Both the position numbers and the translations under genes were made by a program. From an uncultured bacterium (GTDB taxonomy: Bacteria; Cyanobacteriota; Vampirovibrionia; Gastranaerophilales; Gastranaerophilaceae), in contig URRM01000026.1 in assembly GCA_900550295.1 (NCBI GenBank), forward strand, positions 1 through 19,448: a DNA stretch of 19,448 bases, written 5' to 3'. Below are positions 1 to 6,790 of this stretch, piece by piece (positions within the stretch are counted from its first letter, which is position 1; the number at the start of each line of letters is the position of its first letter). The notes below the pieces were generated by a model. The model searched no databases. It saw nothing but the letters and a program-made list of their open reading frames with translations, and was not told the origin of the DNA.

Positions 1-8
1 AAACTCAT
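1..8 (-). CDS. 5' end of a gene leaving the window (unidentified)
   Basis: Only the start codon and the next codon and a half are inside the window, read leftwards (ATG at 8-6). It is called because a good ribosome binding site, AAAGAGGAT on the minus strand at about 24-16, lies eight bases before the ATG. The gene would follow the porin gene in the same direction. A weak promoter-like pair on the minus strand (TTGAGC at 106-101, 17-base spacer, TATTTT at 83-78) could serve it. Nothing can be said about its product. Confidence 0.4.
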
Positions 9-142
9 TTTTTAATCCTCTTTATCTCTCGTACTTATATAAAGTATTTACTTCTCAATTTATTGCCTTTTTTTACTAAAATATTAAGTTTTGTAAACAT
101 GCTCAATTTCAACAGCCACAAGCATTTGCATGATTTCAGCGT

Positions 143-1408
143 CTATAAAATAATCTGAGTTCCTAGTAATATTTTATTTGAATCTTGAGCATATTCGGAG
201 TGAGAATAAATATAATTAAGCATAAATTTTAAAGCACTTCCTTTAATAAAATAATTTATACCGGCAGTATATTCTGAATTATGTCTTCCGGTTTTTGTTC
301 TATCAGCATTAAAAATATCGTATCTTGCAAGCAATTGCAATTTATTGGTTAAATAGTAAGAAGCCGTTGCATTAAAACCATCCGCTTTTTTAGTAGTCAA
401 ACCGCTCATACCGTTAGAACCATTTGATACAGCATATTCGCAATCAAATTGGGCTCTTTTATATTTATAGTTTAAGTGTGCAGAAACAACAGTATAATCA
501 AAATTTCTGTGACCTGCGTTTAACCCTCCACCTATTTTCAATTTACCGTATTTACCATTAGTTTTTCCTAATGGCTTTAATGATGCTAAACCATTAAATT
601 CAACCCCCGGAAGAAATTGTTGAAAATTTCTATCGGTACTTGTCATACCGATATTGTATTCAACTAAATCATAGTTACCTAATATTTTTGTACCAACGCC
701 TCTGACACTACCAAAGTTTCTGGCAATTTGTGAACGTCGTAAAAAAGGAGTCATATAACCGCTTGTTCCACCTTCTACACCTATTGGAGTTCTAAAACTT
801 CCTAAGAATACACTGTGATGCGGAATTGCATTAATTGTAATAAAATCATTTCTTACCAATGTTTGGAAGAAATTTTTATCAGCTTGCGGCAATAAATTAA
901 AAATAAAACAATAATTTGCTTTTAGTTTTTCATTTCTGAATTCACCTTTCATGGCTAAATCTATTGAATTTTCATCATACATGGTATGATAATTGTTACG
1001 CAAAATATTAGCCGATATAGTACCCCCATAAACAAAAAACGGTTGCATGTTTTTTATTGGACCACTTTCAAATTCCATAAATGTGTCTTGTGAAAAAATT
1101 CCGCCGGTATAGCTTAATGCTTTGTATTCTGCACTTGCTTTTAAATAAGTTTCATCATTATTGCCTAATATTCGGTCAAACAAAGTAACTTCTTCAGCTT
1201 TTTGTTCGGCTTGAACATCCGGAATTATGGCTCCGTCTAAATTAAAAGTATTTTTATCTTCCTCTTCTTCGGCGCCCAAAACCTCTTCTATTTTTTCTTG
1301 CAAAGGTGACTCAACATCATTAATTGACAAGTAAACAGTATCTTCTGCGCAACAATAATTTGAAGACACTAAAAAGAATATAGCAGATACAATCAATAAC
1401 TTTTTCAT
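143..1408 (-). CDS. Outer-membrane porin, OprO/OprP-like beta-barrel
   Basis: This 421-residue protein has a clear signal peptide (residues 1-21, MKKLLIVSAIFFLV core, cut near CCA-ED). An acidic, probably periplasmic stretch follows (about 40-60, a run of Glu/Asp). From about residue 85 to the C-terminus it consists of alternating short amphipathic strands ending in a hydrophobic strand (LLGTQIIL), as in outer-membrane barrels. The FRTPIG and YMTPFLRRS motifs and the general strand pattern resemble the phosphate-selective porin O/P family. It probably forms a diffusion channel in the outer membrane; the substrate is unknown. The only ribosome-site candidate, GAGGG, lies about 14 bases from the ATG, farther than usual. 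I see no convincing promoter. The stop is TAG. Confidence 0.7.
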   Translation of the reverse strand: MKKLLIVSAIFFLVSSNYCCAEDTVYLSINDVESPLQEKIEEVLGAEEEEDKNTFNLDGAIIPDVQAEQKAEEVTLFDRILGNNDETYLKASAEYKALSYTGGIFSQDTFMEFESGPIKNMQPFFVYGGTISANILRNNYHTMYDENSIDLAMKGEFRNEKLKANYCFIFNLLPQADKNFFQTLVRNDFITINAIPHHSVFLGSFRTPIGVEGGTSGYMTPFLRRSQIARNFGSVRGVGTKILGNYDLVEYNIGMTSTDRNFQQFLPGVEFNGLASLKPLGKTNGKYGKLKIGGGLNAGHRNFDYTVVSAHLNYKYKRAQFDCEYAVSNGSNGMSGLTTKKADGFNATASYYLTNKLQLLARYDIFNADRTKTGRHNSEYTAGINYFIKGSALKFMLNYIYSHSEYAQDSNKILLGTQIIL

Positions 1409-1488
1409 ATTAAGTACAATTATCCCTCAAAAAGATATAAAATAAATGCTTTATTAACAAATATTGTAAACATTTTCAAAAATAAAAC

Positions 1489-1517
1489 TTGACGTAAGAA
1501 TTTCTTTATTATAGAAT
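1489..1517 (+). promoter_or_regulatory. Promoter for the leader-tRNA-Pro transcript
   Basis: TTGACG (1489-1494), a 17-base spacer and TAGAAT (1512-1517) match the sigma-70 consensus at five of six positions in each box. Transcription should start near 1523-1525, at the base of the first predicted leader hairpin and about 170 bases before the mature tRNA. It may also feed yidC-queA by read-through of the tRNA terminator, since I find no good promoter between the tRNA and yidC. Confidence 0.7.
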
Positions 1518-1523
1518 TTTCTT

Positions 1524-1695
1524 GCGGACTAAAGTCTTGGCATTAAAGCAAGACCTCCACCGCGGAATCAAATATAATGGCGACGGGATGTAGCAAGGAC
1601 TCCGGAGAAAACAATTAATAATTGTTTTCATTGGAGGAAGGTAGCGCAAGCTACCAGCAAGCATGTCGAAGCAGAAAAATTGAATATAATGGCGA
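1524..1695 (+). ncRNA. Structured leader upstream of tRNA-Pro
   Basis: The sequence between the promoter and the tRNA can form three hairpins. The first pairs GTCTTG (1534-1539) with CAAGAC (1549-1554), closed outside by GCGG (1524-1527) with CCGC (1560-1563). The second has a ten-base-pair stem, 1607-1616 with 1620-1629, with CTCC (1600-1603) and GGAG (1633-1636) outside it. The third is GGTAGC-GCAA-GCTACC (1640-1655), with a GNRA-type tetraloop. A 24-base stretch containing the first 11 bases of the tRNA is repeated inside it. It could be only a 5' extension removed by RNase P, or a separate small RNA. I recognise no known RNA family, and no protein is plausible here. Confidence 0.4.
1571..1594 (+). 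repeat. Direct repeat, copy 1 (tRNA-Pro 5'-end duplicate)
   Basis: This is the upstream copy of a perfect 24-base direct repeat; the second copy is 1683-1706, offset 112 bases. The last 11 bases (1584-1594) are identical to the first 11 of tRNA-Pro. After the repeat the sequence diverges completely from the tRNA, so this is not a second tRNA gene. Confidence 0.85.
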
Positions 1696-1706
1696 CGGGA
1701 TGTAGC
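1683..1706 (+). repeat. Direct repeat, copy 2 (spans the tRNA-Pro 5' end)
   Basis: This second copy covers the 13 bases before the tRNA and its first 11 bases. Its presence in both places suggests either a local duplication or the footprint of an insertion at the 5' end of the tRNA gene. Confidence 0.85.
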
Positions 1707-1771
1707 GCAGCTGGTAGCGCACTTCGCTTGGGACGAAGGGGTCGCACGTTCGAACCGTGTCATCCCGACCA
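1696..1771 (+). tRNA. tRNA-Pro (anticodon UGG)
   Basis: This is a 76-base cloverleaf with encoded CCA. The acceptor stem is CGGGATG (1696-1702) with CATCCCG (1761-1767), seven Watson-Crick pairs, followed by discriminator A and CCA (1769-1771). The anticodon stem is CTTCG/CGAAG around the loop CTTGGGA, which places TGG at positions 34-36, so it reads proline CCN codons. The T arm is GCACG-TTCGAAC-CGTGT with one G-U pair. The D arm holds AGCTGGTAGC. It is transcribed with a long leader and followed at once by a terminator. Confidence 0.97.
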
Positions 1772-1775
1772 TTTT

Positions 1776-1807
1776 AAAAGAACCGCCTTCAAAGACGGTT
1801 CTTTTTT
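1776..1807 (+). terminator. Rho-independent terminator after tRNA-Pro
   Basis: AAAAGAACCG (1776-1785) pairs with CGGTTCTTTT (1796-1805) around a ten-base loop, and the stem runs into a T tract ending at 1807. It ends the tRNA transcript; yidC starts 44 bases later. Confidence 0.85.
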
Positions 1808-1851
1808 ATAGAAATAACACAAACTATCACAATTATTAGAGGAAATTTATT

Positions 1852-2931
1852 ATGGATTTTATAACTATCACTATTGAAATACTTAAATCATTGTCTATTA
1901 TCGGTGGATTTGGTGTTGGTATTATTTTATTAACAGTTTTGGTTAGACTTGCAATGTGGCCTTTAGGCGTTTCACAACAACGTTCTATGCGTACAATGCA
2001 AATGCTTCAACCTAAAATGAAAGCTATCCAAGAACGTTATAAAAATGATCCTCAACAAATGCAAACAAAGATGATGGAGTTCTACAAAGAACATAAATTC
2101 AACCCAATGGCCGGATGTTTCCCACTATTAATCCAAATGCCTATTTTCATTTTGTTGTATTCAGCATTAATGAGTCCTCAATTCATTCAAATTGCAGGTG
2201 ATAGCCCATTCTTATTCATTAACAGATTAGATGCTACACTAAAAACTAATGCCGGAATTTCAAACGATGGCGTTTTGGGTGTTTCTAAATATGATAGTTT
2301 TATGTTAGGTAAAACAGCTAAAGTATACTTAGACAAAGAAACTCTAGACAACGTAAAAATTTCAAAACCTAACAAAGCTGTTGAAATTCAAGGTGAATTA
2401 ACTCCCGGGGAACCTGTTGATTTCAAAGTTAGCCTTGATAACTTAGATTTAAAATTTAGCCAATTGGATAAAATCCAAAAAGCAGAAATTACAGTTACTG
2501 ATTTACAAACAAAAGAATCCGAACTTATGACATTTGAAAGAAAAGATGGCATTTTGGTTGCCTCTTTCCCTACAAAAGAAGTAAAAAACACACTTCACTA
2601 TGATGTTTTAATATTAATCGTATTGTTCGGTTTGACAATGTTTGCTACTCAAAAAATTATGATGGCAACATCTAAAACTAAAAACCAAGATCCTGCACAA
2701 GAAGCAATTCAAAAATCAATGAACACATTCATGCCAATTATGTTAACAGCAACATTCGTGTTCATTCCAATTCCGGCAGGGGTTCTATTATACTTAATTT
2801 CAAGCAATATTATCCAAGTTATTCAAACAGTGGTAATTAACAAACAACTTGAAAAAGAAGACGAAAAGAAAAAACAAAAAATAGATGAAGACGTAGTTGC
2901 AAAAGCAAAAAAGGTTGAAAATAAAAAATAA
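1852..2931 (+). CDS. yidC: Membrane protein insertase YidC/Oxa1 family
   Basis: YidC inserts and folds inner-membrane proteins, alone or with SecYEG. The 359-residue protein has the conserved core. TM1 (about 20-38) carries the groove arginine R32 in LVRLAMWPL. A cytoplasmic helical hairpin (about 42-88) contains QPKMKAIQERYKNDPQQM. TM2 (about 91-107) starts after the conserved FNPMAGCFPLLIQMPIF. TM3 is about 251-270, and TM4-TM5 about 293-328. A basic tail (335-359) is typical of ribosome-contacting YidC tails. Unusual is a ~135-residue extracytoplasmic segment (about 110-248) between TM2 and TM3, which is only a short loop in Gram-positive YidC. Start: ATG at 1852 with AGAGGA eight bases upstream. 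The stop abuts the queA start. Confidence 0.95.
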   Translation: MDFITITIEILKSLSIIGGFGVGIILLTVLVRLAMWPLGVSQQRSMRTMQMLQPKMKAIQERYKNDPQQMQTKMMEFYKEHKFNPMAGCFPLLIQMPIFILLYSALMSPQFIQIAGDSPFLFINRLDATLKTNAGISNDGVLGVSKYDSFMLGKTAKVYLDKETLDNVKISKPNKAVEIQGELTPGEPVDFKVSLDNLDLKFSQLDKIQKAEITVTDLQTKESELMTFERKDGILVASFPTKEVKNTLHYDVLILIVLFGLTMFATQKIMMATSKTKNQDPAQEAIQKSMNTFMPIMLTATFVFIPIPAGVLLYLISSNIIQVIQTVVINKQLEKEDEKKKQKIDEDVVAKAKKVENKK

Positions 2932-3972
2932 ATGTTAGTTAGCGAATTTGACTACAATTTACCGGAAGAACTTATTGCACAAACACCAAGCAAAAAGCGT
3001 GAAGAATCACGTATGATGGTGCTTGACAAACAAGCTCAAACTATTGAACATAAACACTTTTACGATATTGTTGATTACCTCGATGATAACTGCATTTTGG
3101 TACTAAACAATACCAAAGTTATACCGGCACGTCTTTATGCGCATAAAGAAACAGGTGCTTTAATTGAGATATTCTTGCTAAAAGAACACGATAACAAACA
3201 ATGGGAAGCTTTAATAAAGCCGGCAAAACGTGTAAAAGAAGGCATGACATTAAAAGTTGCAGATTGCTTGAGCGTAAAGATGCTTGAAAGACTTGATGAA
3301 GGCAAATGGCTTATTGAACTTATATATGAAGGAATTCTATACGAAGTTTTAGACAAAGTTGGCAATATACCTCTTCCACCTTACATTGAAAGAAAAATGA
3401 CAGATGATGAACGTAAATCACTTGATTACGAACGTTATCAAACAGTTTATGCAAAAAATGAAGGTTCTGTTGCCGCTCCAACTGCAGGTTTACACTTCAC
3501 AAAAGAAATACTGGAAAAACTAAAAGCTAAAGGTGTTGAAATTGCGTATGTAACATTAACAGTAGGTTTGGGTACTTTTAGACCTGTAAAATGCGAAGAA
3601 ATCACTGATCATAAAATGGATTCTGAAGAATTTGAGATTTCTCAAGAAACAGCTGATGCAATAAATAAAGCAAAATCAATGGGTAAAAAGCTTGTAGCTG
3701 TGGGAACCACATCTGTCAGAACTCTTGAAACAGCATATCAACAATTTGGCGAAATAAAAGCATGCAAATCCGCTTCACGCCTATTTATATATCCACCTTA
3801 TGAATTTAAAGTGGTAGATAATTTAATCACTAATTTTCATTTACCAAAATCAACTCTATTAATGTTAGTTAGTGCACTTGAGGGCAAAGAATTTATTTTT
3901 AAAGCATATGAAGAAGCCATAAAAAATAAATATCATTTTTACTCATATGGCGATTGCATGTTGCTAAAATAA
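2932..3972 (+). CDS. queA: S-adenosylmethionine:tRNA ribosyltransferase-isomerase QueA
   Basis: QueA transfers and isomerises the ribosyl part of S-adenosylmethionine onto 7-aminomethyl-7-deazaguanine at position 34 of tRNAs for Asp, Asn, His and Tyr, giving epoxyqueuosine. The 346-residue length is normal. Family signatures are present along the whole protein: FDYNLPEELIAQTP (6-19), LPPYIERK (148-155), YQTVYA then GSVAAPTAGLHFT (169-190), VTLTVGLGTFRPV (207-219), GTTSVRTLE (258-266), NLITNFHLPKSTLLMLVSAL (297-316) and FYSYGDCMLL (336-345). The ATG follows the yidC stop with no spacing, so its ribosome site lies inside the yidC end and the two are translated from one mRNA. Other queuosine genes are not in the window. 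Confidence 0.97.
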   Translation: MLVSEFDYNLPEELIAQTPSKKREESRMMVLDKQAQTIEHKHFYDIVDYLDDNCILVLNNTKVIPARLYAHKETGALIEIFLLKEHDNKQWEALIKPAKRVKEGMTLKVADCLSVKMLERLDEGKWLIELIYEGILYEVLDKVGNIPLPPYIERKMTDDERKSLDYERYQTVYAKNEGSVAAPTAGLHFTKEILEKLKAKGVEIAYVTLTVGLGTFRPVKCEEITDHKMDSEEFEISQETADAINKAKSMGKKLVAVGTTSVRTLETAYQQFGEIKACKSASRLFIYPPYEFKVVDNLITNFHLPKSTLLMLVSALEGKEFIFKAYEEAIKNKYHFYSYGDCMLLK

Positions 3973-3986
3973 TGGGCAAAATAAAA

Positions 3987-4008
3987 GCCTTACAAGGACA
4001 TGTAAGGC
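3987..4008 (+). terminator. Stem-loop after queA, possible weak terminator
   Basis: GCCTTACA (3987-3994) pairs perfectly with TGTAAGGC (4001-4008) around a six-base loop. It lies 15 bases after the queA stop, but no T tract follows, so it may be an mRNA 3'-end stabiliser rather than an intrinsic terminator. Confidence 0.35.
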
Positions 4009-4062
4009 GAATGAATTAGTGTACATGCATGCTATAACATGCTTTCAGACATGGCAAACATG
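3998..4062. promoter_or_regulatory. Cluster of five ACATG elements (possible operator)
   Basis: ACATG occurs at 3998, 4023, 4037, 4049 and 4058. Several copies extend to ACATGT or ACATGC, half or full palindromes of the RCATGY type. All five lie upstream of the -35 box at 4073, where activator or repressor sites would sit. The spacing (25, 14, 12, 9) is not regular, so binding by one protein is only a suggestion. Confidence 0.3.
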
Positions 4063-4072
4063 TTTAAGTATC

Positions 4073-4101
4073 TTAACAATTGGCTTTGAGCATGATTTAA
4101 T
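4073..4101 (+). promoter_or_regulatory. Promoter for the hydrolase gene
   Basis: TTAACA (4073-4078), a 17-base spacer and TTTAAT (4096-4101), each five of six to consensus, with a TG at the extended -10 position (4093-4094). The start of transcription would be near 4108, giving a 5' UTR of about 20 bases before the ATG at 4129. Confidence 0.65.
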
Positions 4102-4128
4102 GTTTCAATTTTCTACTAAAATTTAATT

Positions 4129-4875
4129 ATGAATACGACAATCAAAGAAGAAAAAACATCCGGCTTTGTAACAACATCGGACAATATAAAAATTGCCTAC
4201 AATCACGTAATTACGGGGCATAATACTGTTTTAATAATAGCACATGGATGGTTTATGAGTAAAGACTCGGCTGCTTTTGTTAATCTGAGTGAAAATTTCA
4301 AAGAACACTTTGACATAATAACATTTGATTTCAGGGGACACTGCAAAAGCAATGGATTATACAGTTTTGGACATAACGAAGTAAAAGATTTAGCGGCAAT
4401 TGTCGAATACGCAAATTTGAAATACAAACAAATTTACTTAATGGGCTTTTCACTTGGAAGCCTTATCTCTATTGACTTTTGTGCCAATAACAACGCTGTA
4501 GATAAATTAATCTTGGTTAGTGCACCTACCGATTTTAAAAAAATAGAAAACAATGTATTTAGCCCAAATGCCCTTATTCCAACTCTTAAAAAGTTTGAAT
4601 TCAAACGCTGGACTTCAATACGCTTCACTCATCCGTTCAAAACAAAGCCGATACCGCTTGAAGTAATTGGTAAAATTTCAATTCCAAAGCTTTTTTTAGG
4701 TGGCGAAAAAGATCCCATAATAAGAATATGGCATAATCACGAGCTTTTTCAAAAAGCAATTGAACCGAAAAAAGAGATTGTTATAAAAAATGGAAAACAC
4801 GCTGAAGATATCTATCTTGAAAATAAAGAACATTTCGTAAAAACTTGCCTAGAGTGGCTTACAGGAGAATTTTAA
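4129..4875 (+). CDS. Alpha/beta-hydrolase fold protein (serine hydrolase)
   Basis: A 248-residue single-domain alpha/beta hydrolase of the lysophospholipase/acyl-esterase type. The oxyanion motif HGW is at 39-41. The strand 6 motif FDFRGHCKS (66-74) resembles DxRGHGxS. The nucleophile elbow GFSLG (106-110) carries S108, D195 lies in GGEKDP, and H224 in NGKHAED, a complete Ser-Asp-His triad. There is no signal peptide, so it should act in the cytoplasm. The natural substrate cannot be read from the sequence; an ester, thioester or amide are all possible. The ATG lacks a strong ribosome binding site, but no better start exists nearby and the N-terminus is of normal length. The last base of its stop is the first base of the next gene's ATG. 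Confidence 0.85.
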   Translation: MNTTIKEEKTSGFVTTSDNIKIAYNHVITGHNTVLIIAHGWFMSKDSAAFVNLSENFKEHFDIITFDFRGHCKSNGLYSFGHNEVKDLAAIVEYANLKYKQIYLMGFSLGSLISIDFCANNNAVDKLILVSAPTDFKKIENNVFSPNALIPTLKKFEFKRWTSIRFTHPFKTKPIPLEVIGKISIPKLFLGGEKDPIIRIWHNHELFQKAIEPKKEIVIKNGKHAEDIYLENKEHFVKTCLEWLTGEF

Positions 4876-5597
4876 TGTCTGATTTAAAAAATAAATTTGA
4901 TTATTTTATACGAGAAAAAACTAAATTTTCCAGAAAAAATTACTCTCCAAAAGCAGACGACGTAAGTGACTTAGTGCCAGACAGCGAGTATGATTTGACC
5001 ATTTTAAAAAATGATATAACCCGATTAAATTGTTCCGAAAACCTCTATATACTTGATATTTTAGATAAATATTTTCCGATTTTTCCTCGTGAGGATTTGA
5101 AAATACTGGATATTGGCTCTAAAAATTGGTTTTATGCAAGAGGTGAATATATTTATTTTAAAAATGCCTGCCATCACCTTGAAATGACAGGTGTAGAACT
5201 TGATGCCTACAGGCTTTGCTGGAATTTGTATTCAAGAAAAGAAATTGCAAAATACAACATAAAATATTTACCATTCACAAATTATATTGCAGATAATTTT
5301 ATGAACATAAATGGCTGTTTTGATTATATAACGTGGTTTTTGCCGTTTGTTGGAGAGTTCCAACATAAAAGATGGGGATTGCCAATGAAGTTTTTCAAAC
5401 CGGCTGAAATGCTTTTGCACGCTAAAGAATGCCTGAATGACGGCGGTAGCATGTTTATTATAAATCAAGGTGAATCTGAATATTGGCTTCAAAAGCAGTT
5501 GTGCGAAGATTTAGGGCTTAATTATCAAGAAATTGGCTTGATAAGAAGCGATTTTTATCAATACAGATTTCCAAGATACGCTTTAATTGTGCATTAG
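4875..5597 (+). CDS. SAM-dependent methyltransferase-like protein
   Basis: A 240-residue soluble protein. Residues 76-85 (KILDIGSKNW) look like motif I of class I methyltransferases, and GVELD (106-110) like the acidic strand 2 that binds the adenosine ribose. After motif I the usual GxG glycine is replaced by SKN, so the SAM site is not canonical and the activity is uncertain. FDYITWFLPFVG (149-160) and ECLNDGGSMFIIN (185-197) fit strands 4 and 5 of the same fold. The start is ATG 4875 with AGGAG at 4863-4867; an upstream TTG in the same frame lacks such a site. It overlaps the hydrolase stop by one base, so the two are translationally coupled and may act on the same molecule. The substrate is unknown. 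Confidence 0.6.
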   Translation: MSDLKNKFDYFIREKTKFSRKNYSPKADDVSDLVPDSEYDLTILKNDITRLNCSENLYILDILDKYFPIFPREDLKILDIGSKNWFYARGEYIYFKNACHHLEMTGVELDAYRLCWNLYSRKEIAKYNIKYLPFTNYIADNFMNINGCFDYITWFLPFVGEFQHKRWGLPMKFFKPAEMLLHAKECLNDGGSMFIINQGESEYWLQKQLCEDLGLNYQEIGLIRSDFYQYRFPRYALIVH

Positions 5598-5632
5598 AGT
5601 GCGTTATTATATAAAAAAAAGGAAAGAATTAT

Positions 5633-6529
5633 ATGAAAAGAAACATTATAATAGCTATAAGCCTTATTTTGATTACATCTTGCGGAGCTTATGCCGCAAA
5701 ATACAAGGTAAATACTAGCGGTACAGTAAAGCAAAACGGTCAAATCGTTTCACCGACTAAAACAACGACAACTAACTATTACAATGTATATACACCTCAA
5801 AGTTACATTGGCAGTAACCAAGTTAATTCCGGTCTAGTTCCTGTCATAGAGCTAGTTATGGACTATTCAGGTAGCATGTCAAATTGGATTAAAGAAGCTA
5901 AACGTGCGATGTCATCTATAATGGCACAAATTCCAAGTTCTACAGCTGTTGGTTTTAGGGTGTTTGGGTACAATTTGCATGGCTCAAATCCTTCAAACAA
6001 TGCGACTGTAGCGCAAGTTCGAAAAGTAGTAAAAAAGAACGGCAAATATATGGCCGTAACGCAGAATTTCATTGGCAATACAACCGGTTATTGTAGCTCA
6101 ACACATCAAGTAGCACAGGTTACAAGAAATAATACAGCCTCAATTCAAAGCGGAATGAATTCAGTAGACATTGGAGGTGCCACACCGCTTGTCTACGGCT
6201 TAGATAGAGCCATTTATCAAGACTTTGCAAACATTTCTCGCAATACGCCTAAAAAGATTGTCCTTATTACCGATGGAGGTGAAAACTGTGGCGGAGATCC
6301 TTGTGCTTTCGCAAAGCAACTTATGTCAAGTCGTCAAGATGTGCATATAGATGTAGTTTTGGTGGGTAGTAGTTCAAGCAAACTTTCATGTTTGGCAACA
6401 ACAACAGGCGGAAAATTCTATACTGTTAAAAATTTGTCTAATTTCTCTACGGTAATCCAACAGTCAATGACAACGCCATCTTCAGCGGTTCAGCAACAAA
6501 ATCAACAATACTACGAATTTATAAAGTAG
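5633..6529 (+). CDS. Exported von Willebrand factor A domain protein
   Basis: A 298-residue protein with a signal peptide (1-21, cut near AYA-A). C17 in ITSC could alternatively be a weak lipobox cysteine. A Thr/Tyr-rich linker (about 22-66) leads to a VWA domain (about 68-275) with a complete metal-ion-dependent adhesion site: DYSGS (D77, S79, S81), T184 in GGATPL and D214 in ITDGGE. Extra cysteines (154, 219, 224 and later) could form disulphides outside the cytoplasm. VWA domains bind protein partners through a divalent ion, so this is probably an envelope adhesion or assembly factor. It lies 35 bases after the methyltransferase gene, with AAGGAAAG about six bases from its ATG, and is followed by a hairpin terminator. 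A second VWA protein is encoded in the minus-strand operon 3.7 kb away. Confidence 0.8.
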   Translation: MKRNIIIAISLILITSCGAYAAKYKVNTSGTVKQNGQIVSPTKTTTTNYYNVYTPQSYIGSNQVNSGLVPVIELVMDYSGSMSNWIKEAKRAMSSIMAQIPSSTAVGFRVFGYNLHGSNPSNNATVAQVRKVVKKNGKYMAVTQNFIGNTTGYCSSTHQVAQVTRNNTASIQSGMNSVDIGGATPLVYGLDRAIYQDFANISRNTPKKIVLITDGGENCGGDPCAFAKQLMSSRQDVHIDVVLVGSSSSKLSCLATTTGGKFYTVKNLSNFSTVIQQSMTTPSSAVQQQNQQYYEFIK

Positions 6530-6548
6530 GTAAAAACATACATTATTC

Positions 6549-6587
6549 AAACGATACGGGCTCATTCAAAGTCTGTATCGTTTAGTA
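6549..6587 (+). terminator. Terminator after the exported VWA gene
   Basis: A 14-base-pair RNA stem (6549-6562 with 6570-6583, including two G-U pairs) around the loop CATTCAA is followed by a T-rich but interrupted tail (TTTAGTATTT). The strong stem and its position 19 bases after the stop make it the likely end of the hydrolase-methyltransferase-VWA transcript. Confidence 0.65.
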
Positions 6588-6665
6588 TTTCTGTCACTAA
6601 GTTCAAATCAAAGTTGGTATGTATCATTTTTATTACATCATAGGTATGCGTGTCCGTAAAAAAGT

Positions 6666-6688
6666 GTACGTAAAAATACGTACGTATT
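6666..6688. promoter_or_regulatory. Palindromic operator-like site
   Basis: GTACGTA-AAAA-TACGTAC (6666-6683) is a perfect seven-base inverted repeat. It overlaps a perfect 14-base palindrome, AATACGTACGTATT (6675-6688). CGTAAAAA occurs twice in this stretch and just upstream. The site ends about 30 bases before the TATAAT at 6719, a typical position for a dimeric regulator. Confidence 0.5.
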
Positions 6689-6715
6689 AAATCAGACAAC
6701 TTTTTGATTGAAAAA

Positions 6716-6724
6716 TGCTATAAT
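6716..6724 (+). promoter_or_regulatory. Extended -10 promoter
   Basis: TG-C-TATAAT is a perfect extended -10 element, which needs no good -35; the -35 region here (ACAACT) is poor. Transcription should start near 6731 and run toward the convergent minus-strand operon. Only the micro-ORF at 6761 lies downstream, so the product may be a small RNA. Confidence 0.55.
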
Positions 6725-6760
6725 GTATTTGTTGAATTTGAAATGTAAAAGAGGTATTTT

Positions 6761-6790
6761 ATGATAATTGAAAAATTTATGAGATTCTGA
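6761..6790 (+). CDS. Possible nine-codon micro-ORF
   Basis: The reading frame MIIEKFMRF is closed by TGA. An AAGAGG ribosome site lies about six bases before the ATG, and the extended -10 promoter is 37 bases upstream. After the TGA the frame stays open for 19 more codons to TAA at 6848-6850. A start site plus promoter this good is unlikely to be pure chance, but a peptide this short cannot be confirmed by reading. It could be a leader peptide, a small protein or an accident within a small RNA. Confidence 0.25.
   Translation: MIIEKFMRF

Noticed and set aside
1551..1565. ACCTCCACCGCGG looks like the T-box antiterminator core.
   Set aside because: It lacks the AGGGTGG part and a following terminator, and a T-box before a tRNA would make little sense.
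1509..1772. An 87-codon minus-strand frame across the tRNA-Pro region.
   Set aside because: It lies antisense to a perfect tRNA and its structured leader; such frames are well-known artefacts of tRNA genes.
4845..4874. An upstream TTG start for the methyltransferase-like protein.
   Set aside because: ATG 4875 has AGGAG at the right distance, overlaps the previous stop as in coupled genes, and the upstream extension has no ribosome site.
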